Below are positions 1 to 5,022 of a stretch of 5,709 nt of DNA, one piece after another. The notes under the pieces are model-generated. The model did no database searches and was not told where the DNA came from. It was given only the letters and a program-made list of their open reading frames with translations. This DNA comes from Propionibacteriaceae bacterium (GTDB lineage: Bacteria; Actinomycetota; Actinomycetes; Propionibacteriales; Propionibacteriaceae): contig JAISGZ010000257.1 of the NCBI GenBank assembly GCA_031262845.1, positions 1 through 5,709 of the forward strand, given 5' to 3'. The position numbers were made by a program, and so were the translations under genes. Positions within the stretch are counted from its first letter, which is position 1. Each line of letters starts with the position of its first letter.

Positions 1-557
1 GAGTGTCGGAACTGCTCGTCGATAAGGACGTGTCTTTCTTGCGTCGGGCTTTTCAGCATCGGTTGGACGCGATTCCGAACCATGAAGTGCGCGAAGCTCT
101 GAAACACACGGTCGAATTATCCGGCCGGGTGATTGATGAGGAGGCCTTGACGCTGGCGGTCGAGGCGGCCTCCGGTTTTGCTTTTCTCATTCAGTTGGTC
201 GGGTATCACCTGTGGCGACAGCATCCTGATCGTCATCAGATTACGGTCGACGACGCTCGCGACGGTATTGCTTTTGCGCGGGCTGATATGGCCACGATGA
301 TTTTTGACACGACGCTCAAGGAATTGACGCTCAATGACCGGGCTTTCCTTCAAGCGATGTTGCCCGATACAGGTTCCAGCCGGATTCAGGACATTGCCGA
401 ACGTTTGGGTGTGACAACCAATACCGCGAATCAGCGGCGGGCGCGCCTGATCGCTCGGGGTGTGATCAGCCCCCGCGAACGGGGTGCGGTCGGTTTCGAT
501 ATCCCGATGTTGCGGGATTATCTGACCAAAGGCCTTGAGAACCGATATATCGTCTAG
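1..557 (+). CDS. AAA-type ATP-binding protein, C-terminal part (5' end outside window)
   Basis: The reading frame is open from the left edge, with the first whole codon at position 3, and ends at TAG 555-557; 184 residues are visible. The GTG at position 3 is probably an internal valine, because the protein begins mid-domain and no ribosome site can be seen. Visible parts: an arginine-rich segment (FLRRAFQHRL, about residues 12-21), a helical lid with the run SGFAFLIQLVGYHLW (57-71), and a winged-helix domain (about 108-175) whose helix-turn-helix is IQDIAERLGVTTNTANQRR (128-146). This layout resembles the C-terminal half of Orc1/Cdc6-like or AAA_16-type ATPases that are widespread in actinobacteria and generally of unknown role. 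The Walker A and B motifs would lie upstream and cannot be checked. The wHTH suggests DNA binding or partner recognition (inference). The gene converges on the SLH-like gene and shares its stop-codon bases. Confidence 0.75.
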   Translation, partial: VSELLVDKDVSFLRRAFQHRLDAIPNHEVREALKHTVELSGRVIDEEALTLAVEAASGFAFLIQLVGYHLWRQHPDRHQITVDDARDGIAFARADMATMIFDTTLKELTLNDRAFLQAMLPDTGSSRIQDIAERLGVTTNTANQRRARLIARGVISPRERGAVGFDIPMLRDYLTKGLENRYIV

Positions 558-1036
558 CTGTGGGCGAGCCGGTAGAGGAAGGCGGCCATGGCGTCTCGGT
601 TGATCGGTGACAGTGGCCGGAATTCTTTTCCGCCGGGGACGTCCCAGCCGGTGGAAATCCCTTGATCGGCGAGCCAGCTCATTTCTTTGTAGTACTTCGT
701 TGCCGGGGTCACGTCAAGGAAGGGTGACACCGCGGGTGGCGTGTAGGCCGGGGAGCCGGCATACCGGTAGAGGAAGGCGGCCATGGCGTCTCGGTTGATC
801 GCTGACAGTGGCCGGAATTCTTTTCCGCCGGGGACATCCCAGCCGGTAGAAATCCCTTGGTTGGCGAGCCAACTGATTTCCGTGTAATACATCGTCGTTT
901 CCGAGACGTCGGAGAACGCGAGCACCACGCTGTCAGCCTGAGCTGTCGTCGCGGGTAGCACGGCAATTCCCAGGACGCTGAAGCTGAGAATGGCTCCAGC
1001 TTTAAGACCCCATCGTTTCCCTATGTGTTGATTCAT
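554..1036 (-). CDS. Small secreted protein with two SLH-like repeats
   Basis: The 160-residue protein starts at ATG 1036-1034 with an AAGGA ribosome site 7 nt upstream and ends at TAG 556-554. A Sec signal peptide is clear: basic start (H4, K7, R8, K12), hydrophobic core (about 13-28) and a TTAQA|DS cleavage site after A34. The mature part is almost only two 65-residue-spaced repeats beginning at F41 and F106. Each has the form F-x-DV...YY-x-E-(I/M)-SWLA-x-QGISTGWDVPGGKEFRPLS-x-INRDAMAAFLYR. Actinobacterial secreted enzymes often carry this SLH-like motif as a C-terminal block of about three copies, presumed to bind the cell envelope. Here there is no catalytic or other domain, no LPXTG motif and no C-terminal membrane helix. 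It may be a free-standing wall-associated protein, or the surviving tail of a larger one; the intact signal peptide and ribosome site favour a functional gene. The specific role is unknown. Confidence 0.85.
   Translation of the reverse strand: MNQHIGKRWGLKAGAILSFSVLGIAVLPATTAQADSVVLAFSDVSETTMYYTEISWLANQGISTGWDVPGGKEFRPLSAINRDAMAAFLYRYAGSPAYTPPAVSPFLDVTPATKYYKEMSWLADQGISTGWDVPGGKEFRPLSPINRDAMAAFLYRLAHS
571..700. repeat. Direct repeat copy A inside the SLH-like gene
   Basis: This 130-bp segment aligns without gaps to 766-895 (offset 195 bp, exactly 65 codons). By hand count there are 11 mismatches, and only one within the first 70 bp (571-640). It encodes the second SLH-like repeat of the protein. 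Near identity at synonymous positions points to a recent duplication or ongoing gene conversion. Confidence 0.9.
766..895. repeat. Direct repeat copy B inside the SLH-like gene
   Basis: Partner of the repeat at 571-700. It encodes the first SLH-like repeat of the protein. Divergence is concentrated at the far end (852-895), which encodes the YY-x-E-SWLA part; the GGKEFRPLS/NRDAMAAFLYR part is nearly unchanged. Confidence 0.9.
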
Positions 1037-1043
1037 GACCGTG

Positions 1044-1048
1044 TCCTT
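1044..1048 (-). promoter_or_regulatory. Ribosome binding site of the SLH-like gene
   Basis: On the minus strand AAGGA lies 7 nt before ATG 1036-1034. It is one of only two clear Shine-Dalgarno sequences in the window (the other precedes serA) and fixes the start directly before the signal peptide. Confidence 0.7.
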
Positions 1049-1065
1049 GGTTCAGTGTGGGTGCT

Positions 1066-1079
1066 GTCAACCATTTGAC
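1066..1079. promoter_or_regulatory. Candidate operator GTCAA-N4-TTGAC
   Basis: A perfect 5-bp inverted repeat with a 4-bp spacer lies 29 bp upstream of the SLH-like start codon. A third copy of the half-site (TTGAC, 1098-1102) lies 23 bp farther out in the same orientation as the right half. The position and the repeated half-site would suit a dimeric repressor, but 5-bp arms can arise by chance and no cognate regulator is in the window. Confidence 0.3.
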
Positions 1080-1115
1080 GCCCCACCGGAGATCTATTTG
1101 ACAAGCCATTCTTAT

Positions 1116-1150
1116 CAGACATCACAGACATCACAGACATCACAGACATC
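1116..1150. repeat. 9-bp tandem direct repeat (unit ATCACAGAC)
   Basis: Three perfect copies of ATCACAGAC occupy 1121-1147. The periodicity extends to a partial copy CAGAC before them (1116-1120) and ATC after them (1148-1150), so the tract is 35 bp, about 3.9 units. It lies 80-114 bp upstream of the SLH-like start codon and about 200 bp upstream of nudC. It may be a slippage-prone spacer or a regulator-binding array; function is not known. Confidence 0.85.
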
Positions 1151-1335
1151 GCTCAAGTTGTCGTTCAGTGGTGAGTCACGGTAGTTGTCTTGGTTGATCA
1201 CAAGGCTGCCGCTTTTCCTTTTTCACCGATCCAATATTCGCCGAGCGACTCAACTGAACCAGCAATAGCTTCGTCCAGCCGCAATACACAGCTTTGAACG
1301 GACGAAACTCAGCCGCAGTTCGGCTGGCAGCCCAC

Positions 1336-1341
1336 TAGAGT
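1336..1341 (+). promoter_or_regulatory. -10 box of a likely leaderless nudC promoter
   Basis: TAGAGT fits the actinobacterial TANNNT -10 pattern and ends 7 nt before GTG 1349, so transcription would begin at or next to the start codon. No Shine-Dalgarno sequence precedes that GTG, and no good -35 is seen. The arrangement closely matches the one in front of prfB. Confidence 0.45.
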
Positions 1342-1348
1342 CACCCCG

Positions 1349-2389
1349 GTGAGGACACAAGCTGGTGATGGTCGGATTGACCCTGGTGATGGTCAGGTTG
1401 ACCGCTGGGAGCGGGAACAGCGGCTGGATGAGGCGGCGGTTGAACGGTTGTGGCGCAGCGGTGTGACGCTGCGACTGGGGCCGGAAGCGAGCGTTGCGGT
1501 CGTGCCAGGGCCGGGGGCTGACCGCTCGTTGTGGTCGACGGCGGATCCGGCGACGGTTGATCGGGCTCAACTGGCTGGTACGACCAGGTTGGCGGCTTGG
1601 CCGAACGGCGACCAGCCCTACGATTCACAACATGACTTCCTTATTGGGGTCATCGGTGGTGTCGCTTGGTTCGTGAACGACCGGCTTCCAGCTAGTGGCG
1701 ACACGATGATGGACGGTGCGACAGAGGAAGCCGGCTCGGTTGGGGAAGACGCGATCACGGCCGGTGCGTTGGGGGAGGCCGGCTCGGTTGAGCTGGTTGA
1801 TCTGCGGGCGGCTTGGCCGCGCCTGACTCCGGGCGAGGCTGAGATCGCGCTGACTGCGGCGGCGCTTGTCAACTGGCACCAGAACGAGAGCTTCTGTCCC
1901 CGCTGTGGTTCGCCGACCCAGGTCACGGCGGCCGGGGCTTCACGGTGGTGTGACCACTGCCACCACGATCTGTTTCCCCGCACCGATCCAGCTGTCATCG
2001 TGGCCGTGTTGGACGCCAAGGATCGCCTGTTATTGGCCCATCAGCGCGTGTGGCCGGACGGTCTGTATTCCGTGGTGGCGGGATTTGTCGAAGCCGGGGA
2101 GTCGCTGACCCAAGCCGTCCAGCGCGAAGTGGCCGAAGAAGTCGGTCTCGACGTCACCGATATCACCTACCGGGACAGCCAACCGTGGCCCTTTCCACGT
2201 TCGCTGATGTTGGGTTTCACGGCCCGGGCGATGACTGCCACACCGGTGCCCGACGGCCACGAGATCGGTCAAGTGCGCTGGTTCAGCCGCTCCCAGATCG
2301 GACCGGCCCTGGCCGCCGGTGAGCTGATTCTGCCTGGTCCCGGTTCGATCGCTTTCCGGCTCATCCAAGATTGGTTGAACGGGCGGTAA
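1349..2389 (+). CDS. nudC: NADH pyrophosphatase / NAD-cap RNA hydrolase NudC
   Basis: NudC hydrolyses NAD(H) to NMN(H) plus AMP and, in E. coli, also removes NAD caps from RNA 5' ends. All family marks are present. The Zn finger is C183-x2-C186 and C201-x2-C204. The Nudix box is complete (G245, E251, R259-E260, E263-E264, G266). The NADH-specific signature SQPWPFPRS is at 277-285. The protein is cytosolic, with no signal peptide. At 346 residues it is longer than E. coli NudC (257) and, from memory, mycobacterial NudC (about 313). The extra length includes an N-terminal tail with a duplicated GDG(R/Q)(I/V)D motif (6-19) and an acidic linker with two EAGSV copies (127-131, 143-147). GTG 1349 is chosen because of the TAGAGT box just upstream; family-like sequence starts only near residue 21, so a later start (for example TTG at L34 or GTG at V39) is possible but would cut into it. 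The gene converges on serA. Confidence 0.93.
   Translation: MRTQAGDGRIDPGDGQVDRWEREQRLDEAAVERLWRSGVTLRLGPEASVAVVPGPGADRSLWSTADPATVDRAQLAGTTRLAAWPNGDQPYDSQHDFLIGVIGGVAWFVNDRLPASGDTMMDGATEEAGSVGEDAITAGALGEAGSVELVDLRAAWPRLTPGEAEIALTAAALVNWHQNESFCPRCGSPTQVTAAGASRWCDHCHHDLFPRTDPAVIVAVLDAKDRLLLAHQRVWPDGLYSVVAGFVEAGESLTQAVQREVAEEVGLDVTDITYRDSQPWPFPRSLMLGFTARAMTATPVPDGHEIGQVRWFSRSQIGPALAAGELILPGPGSIAFRLIQDWLNGR
1362..1403. repeat. 21-bp tandem duplication at the nudC 5' end
   Basis: Two adjacent 21-bp units (1362-1382 and 1383-1403) differ at two positions. They encode consecutive seven-residue units ending GDGRID-P and GDGQVD-R. Because the unit is a multiple of three, the reading frame is kept. 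Confidence 0.85.
1712..1790. repeat. Imperfect direct repeat in the nudC linker
   Basis: Segments 1712-1742 and 1760-1790 match at about 25 of 31 positions, with a perfect 13-bp core (1730-1742 and 1778-1790) spaced 48 bp, or 16 codons. Both encode EAGSV. The repeat lies in the low-complexity acidic linker between the N-terminal domain and the Zn finger, suggesting growth by in-frame duplication. Confidence 0.7.
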
Positions 2390-2433
2390 TGGTCCGTTCG
2401 GCCGCCACTACGTAAGTGATGACTTGGCGAAAC

Positions 2434-2464
2434 GAGACCAATGGGCTCGGGCGGAGGCCGTCTC
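2434..2464 (+). terminator. Weak candidate terminator hairpin after nudC
   Basis: GAGAC (2434-2438) can pair with GTCTC (2460-2464), and an inner GG-CTC / GAG-CC stem closes over a short loop, with a 4-nt bulge and one mismatch. It lies 44 bp past the nudC stop. There is no real T-tract after it, so this is only a possibility. Confidence 0.25.
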
Positions 2465-2554
2465 ATCGTTCGTCAAACCAACTGCGCCTCATCCGTTTTC
2501 TGGTCACCTCAGTGGTCATGGCTTCACGTCATTCCGGATTTCAGACATAACGCA

Positions 2555-2600
2555 ACTGGCGCCGTGCGGAAATTCAGAAAACTTCCGACACGACGCCAGT
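2555..2600 (-). terminator. Strong stem-loop between convergent nudC and serA, probable serA terminator
   Basis: Arms 2555-2571 and 2583-2600 pair over 17 positions around an 11-nt loop with one bulged base (2588). Read as minus-strand RNA every pair forms (the 2562/2593 pair is a G-U wobble); read as plus-strand RNA that position is a C-A mismatch. The structure therefore fits the serA transcript better; it starts 64 nt after the serA stop. No uridine tract follows on either strand, as with the I-shaped terminators described in actinobacteria. Confidence 0.5.
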
Positions 2601-2664
2601 CGCTGAAGACCGAACCTGGACGATGTTCCGACCGAGATCAGATCATCTACCAGGCAGAGCCGAC

Positions 2665-3834
2665 TCAGATCAGACGGGCTGACAACACCCCGTCGATGGC
2701 CGTGATCCGGCTCAGCAGGTCAGCGGGGGCGTCGCCTTCGAAGTCGATCAGGCTGTAAGCCACATCGCCCTTCGACCGGTTGAGCAAGTTGGCGATGTTG
2801 AGCTGAGCGTCGGCCAGCAGGGCCGAAATCTGTCCGACCATGTTGGGCACGTTGGAATTCGCGATCGCCAGACGTCGTGAATTGGCCGACCGGGGTAAAT
2901 CGGCGTTCGGGAAATTGACCGAGTTGAGAATGACACCATTGCTGAGATAATCCCGCAGCTGATCGGCCGCCATCCGGGCACAGTTCTCCTCGGCTTCCTC
3001 GGTCGAAGCACCCAAGTGGGGCAGCGTCACGACCTTGGGCCGCTTGTTGAGCGCCGGCGACGGGAAGTCACAGACGTAGCCCCGCAAGCGGTTGTTCTCC
3101 AAGGCATCAACCACCGCCGCCTCATCGACGATCGGCGCCCGCGAGAAGTTGAGCAAGACCGCGTTCGGCCGGACTTGAGCCAACTGATCGGCCCCGATCA
3201 GGCCGCGGGTAGCGTCGATCAGCGGCACGTGGAGGGTGATGATGTCGGCCCGCTGGAGCAATTGCTCGGGGCTGGTTACCCGCTCGACCAGCGGCGACAG
3301 CTTCCAAGCGTTTTCGACCGTGATTGCCGGGTCGAAACCTAAGACGTTCATACCGAGGCTGCTGGCGGCGTTCGCGACCTCGACACCGATCGCCCCCAAA
3401 CCGATGACGGCCAGCGTCCGGCCCGGCAATTCGAAGCCGACGAACTGTTTCTTACCGGCCTCAACAGCCTTCGTCATGGCGGCCGCGTCACCGTCGAGGC
3501 GATGTGCGAAAGCCGCCCCGTCGATGATGTTGCGGGCGGCCAGCAAAATACCGGCGATCGTCAGTTCCTTGACGGCATTGGCGTTGGCGCCCGGCGTATT
3601 GAAAACCGGAATGCCCTTGGCCGTGTAATCGGGAATTGGGATGTTGTTCGTGCCAGCCCCGGCTCGGGCCACCGCCAACACCGAATCCGGAATCGCCACC
3701 TCGTGCAAATTAGCCGACCGCAACATCAGCGCGTCGGGGCTGACGATTTCCGAGCCGACTTCGTATTCCGGCTGAGGCAAACGAGTCAACCCAACCGGGC
3801 TGATGGCATTGAGGGTTTTGATGCGATACGTCAT
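2665..3834 (-). CDS. serA: D-3-phosphoglycerate dehydrogenase
   Basis: SerA oxidises 3-phosphoglycerate to 3-phosphohydroxypyruvate with NAD+, the first committed step of serine synthesis. The 389-residue protein starts at ATG 3834 with AGGAG 6 nt upstream. In order: N-terminal substrate domain with RAGAGTNN (57-64) and NTPGANANAVKE (79-90); Rossmann domain with GLGAIG (145-150) and D168; catalytic R232 in NFSRAPIVDE and H273 in LPHLGASTEEAEE; then a C-terminal ACT domain (about 319-389, with NVPNMVGQI at 328-336), the usual site of serine feedback binding. Length and single ACT domain match the short SerA type common in Firmicutes and Bacteroidota, not the roughly 530-residue mycobacterial form with an extra ASB domain. 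One oddity: by alignment from memory with E. coli, the catalytic Glu269 position is proline here (P260 in CDFPSP). The gene follows serC on the same strand with an 81-bp gap. Confidence 0.95.
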   Translation of the reverse strand: MTYRIKTLNAISPVGLTRLPQPEYEVGSEIVSPDALMLRSANLHEVAIPDSVLAVARAGAGTNNIPIPDYTAKGIPVFNTPGANANAVKELTIAGILLAARNIIDGAAFAHRLDGDAAAMTKAVEAGKKQFVGFELPGRTLAVIGLGAIGVEVANAASSLGMNVLGFDPAITVENAWKLSPLVERVTSPEQLLQRADIITLHVPLIDATRGLIGADQLAQVRPNAVLLNFSRAPIVDEAAVVDALENNRLRGYVCDFPSPALNKRPKVVTLPHLGASTEEAEENCARMAADQLRDYLSNGVILNSVNFPNADLPRSANSRRLAIANSNVPNMVGQISALLADAQLNIANLLNRSKGDVAYSLIDFEGDAPADLLSRITAIDGVLSARLI

Positions 3835-3840
3835 AGAAAT

Positions 3841-3845
3841 CTCCT
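3841..3845 (-). promoter_or_regulatory. Ribosome binding site of serA
   Basis: On the minus strand AGGAG lies 6 nt (ATTTCT) before ATG 3834-3832. It is strong and fixes the serA start, allowing serA to be translated independently of serC. Confidence 0.8.
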
Positions 3846-3867
3846 GATCAACAACACAATTTAAACG

Positions 3868-3903
3868 CCGGCGGCCGTCTGGTTCATTCCGGACGGCCCC
3901 CGG
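3868..3903 (-). terminator. Hairpin between serC and serA, possible attenuator
   Basis: On the minus strand a GC-rich stem of 7 bp (3873-3879 with 3892-3898) is extended, after one mismatch (3872/3899), by 4 more pairs (3868-3871 with 3900-3903) around a 12-nt loop. It begins 12 nt after the serC stop and is followed on that strand by T-rich sequence (CGTTTAAATTGTGTTGTTG). This resembles an intrinsic terminator placed before serA. It could make serA expression lower than serC or dependent on read-through. Confidence 0.45.
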
Positions 3904-3915
3904 TCACGAGGTAGT

Positions 3916-5022
3916 TCAGCCGTGACGACGGGCAAAATCAGCCATGAAGGAAATCAAGGCATCAACCCCGGCCCGGGGCATGGCGTTATAAATACTGGCC
4001 CGCATCCCGCCGACCGAACGGTGGCCCTTGAGGTTGGTCATTCCGGCCGCGCTCGATTGGGCCAGGAAATCGGCGTCGAGTTCGGGGTCGGCCAGCGTGA
4101 ACGGCACATTCATCCAACTCCGGGCGTTCGGCGCCACCGGGTTCTTGTAGAAGCCCGAACCGTCGATGGCTTCGTACAAAGCCGCCGCCTTGGCTTGATT
4201 ACGCTCCGCCATGGCCGCCAAGCCACCGGTCCGCTCAATCCACTCGAGAACCAAGCCGAGGATGTAGATAGCGAAGGTCGGGGGAGTGTTGAGCATCGAG
4301 TCGTTGGCCGCCATAGTGGCGTAATCCCAGACGTCGGGCGTAGTCGGTCGGGCGTGACCGGTCAGATCGTCGCGCACGATGACGACGACCAAACCGGCCG
4401 GTCCCATATTCTTCTGGGCGCCGGCGTAAATCAGCCCGTACTGGCTGACATCGACTGGCCGCGACAGGATCGTCGACGAGAAATCCGCCACCAAGGGCAC
4501 TGAGGTCTGGGGCACATAGTCGAATTCGACGCCGCCGATGGTCTCATTCGGGGTGTAGTGAAGATAGGCCACGTCGTCGGTCACGGTGTACGCACCGGGC
4601 GCGGGCACCGTCGTGTACTTCGACTCGGCCTCATCAGCCACGACCTCGACCGTCAAGCCCTGGCGCTGGGCGCCCTGGATGGCTTTCTTCGACCAGTTGC
4701 CGGTATTGAGGAAAGCGACCTTGTCGCCGGGCGAGGTCAGGTTCATCGGGATAGCCGAGAATTGTCCGGTCGCGCCACCTTGGAGGAACAGGACGCGGTA
4801 GTTGTCCGGGATCGCCAACAGCGACCGGAGTTTGGCTTCGGCGGCGGCGGCACAGGCCACAAAAGCTTTGCCTCGGTGGGACACTTCCATGACGGACATA
4901 CCCGAGCCTTGCCAGTCGGTCAATTCGGCTTGAGCGGTTTCGAGGACTTCGGTTGGGAGCATGGCCGGACCGGCCGCAAAGTTAAATACACGCACCGCGC
5001 CATTCTGCCACTTGTCGGCCAT
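3916..5022 (-). CDS. serC: Phosphoserine aminotransferase
   Basis: SerC is a PLP enzyme that transfers the amino group of glutamate to 3-phosphohydroxypyruvate, giving O-phosphoserine; the homologous enzyme also acts in pyridoxal phosphate synthesis in E. coli. From ATG 5022 it has 368 residues. Motifs: FNFAAGPAMLP (13-23); SVMEVSHRGK (43-52) with phosphate-contacting H49-R50; GGATGQF (82-88); ADFSSTILSRPVDVS (179-193); the PLP lysine K204 in YAGAQKN; NTPPTF (245-250); and GHRSVGGMRASIYNAMP (333-349) with H334, R335 and R341. This is the E. coli/Firmicutes subfamily, not the mycobacterial one. The frame is open to a TTG at 5103, but the residues before ATG 5022 do not look like the family. 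GTG 4995 would give MRVFNFAAGPAM, 359 residues, closer to E. coli (362). Neither start has a Shine-Dalgarno, so the choice is open. It lies upstream of serA and probably shares its transcript. Confidence 0.95.
   Translation of the reverse strand: MADKWQNGAVRVFNFAAGPAMLPTEVLETAQAELTDWQGSGMSVMEVSHRGKAFVACAAAAEAKLRSLLAIPDNYRVLFLQGGATGQFSAIPMNLTSPGDKVAFLNTGNWSKKAIQGAQRQGLTVEVVADEAESKYTTVPAPGAYTVTDDVAYLHYTPNETIGGVEFDYVPQTSVPLVADFSSTILSRPVDVSQYGLIYAGAQKNMGPAGLVVVIVRDDLTGHARPTTPDVWDYATMAANDSMLNTPPTFAIYILGLVLEWIERTGGLAAMAERNQAKAAALYEAIDGSGFYKNPVAPNARSWMNVPFTLADPELDADFLAQSSAAGMTNLKGHRSVGGMRASIYNAMPRAGVDALISFMADFARRHG

Larger units (their letters stand above)
1037..1348. other. Divergent intergenic region between the SLH-like gene and nudC
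   Basis: This 312-bp stretch has no convincing coding sequence. From the SLH-like side it holds a ribosome site (1044-1048), an inverted repeat GTCAA-N4-TTGAC (1066-1079), a further TTGACA (1098-1103), a 9-bp tandem repeat tract (1116-1150), about 185 bp without recognisable structure, and a TAGAGT box (1336-1341) next to the nudC start. It must contain the promoters of both divergent genes. No convincing paired -35/-10 set could be fixed for the SLH-like gene. Confidence 0.6.

Noticed and set aside
3..5. GTG at position 3 as the true start of the first gene
   Set aside because: The sequence begins inside the C-terminal half of an ATPase and the frame is open to the window edge; the nucleotide-binding part must lie upstream.
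1042..1070. Promoter with TTGACA (minus strand, 1070-1065) for the SLH-like gene
   Set aside because: At a 17-nt spacing the -10 position reads AGGACA, which overlaps the ribosome site and does not resemble a -10 box.
1116..1150. CRISPR array or replication iterons
   Set aside because: Units are 9 bp and contiguous with no spacers, so not CRISPR; there is no Rep gene or AT-rich unwinding region, so an origin is unsupported.
1250..2019. Open frames on the minus strand opposite nudC (for example 1250-1570, 1341-1628, 1618-2019)
   Set aside because: They are rich in Pro, Arg and Ser in the way typical of shadow frames in GC-rich DNA, have no recognisable motif, and lie opposite a well supported nudC.
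2406..2418. Short palindrome CACT-N5-AGTG just after nudC
   Set aside because: Four-base arms with no following T-tract are expected by chance.
2424..2758. Plus-strand frames in the nudC-serA spacer (60 and 105 residues)
   Set aside because: They run through the stem-loop and into the serA 3' end, show no family resemblance and have no ribosome site.
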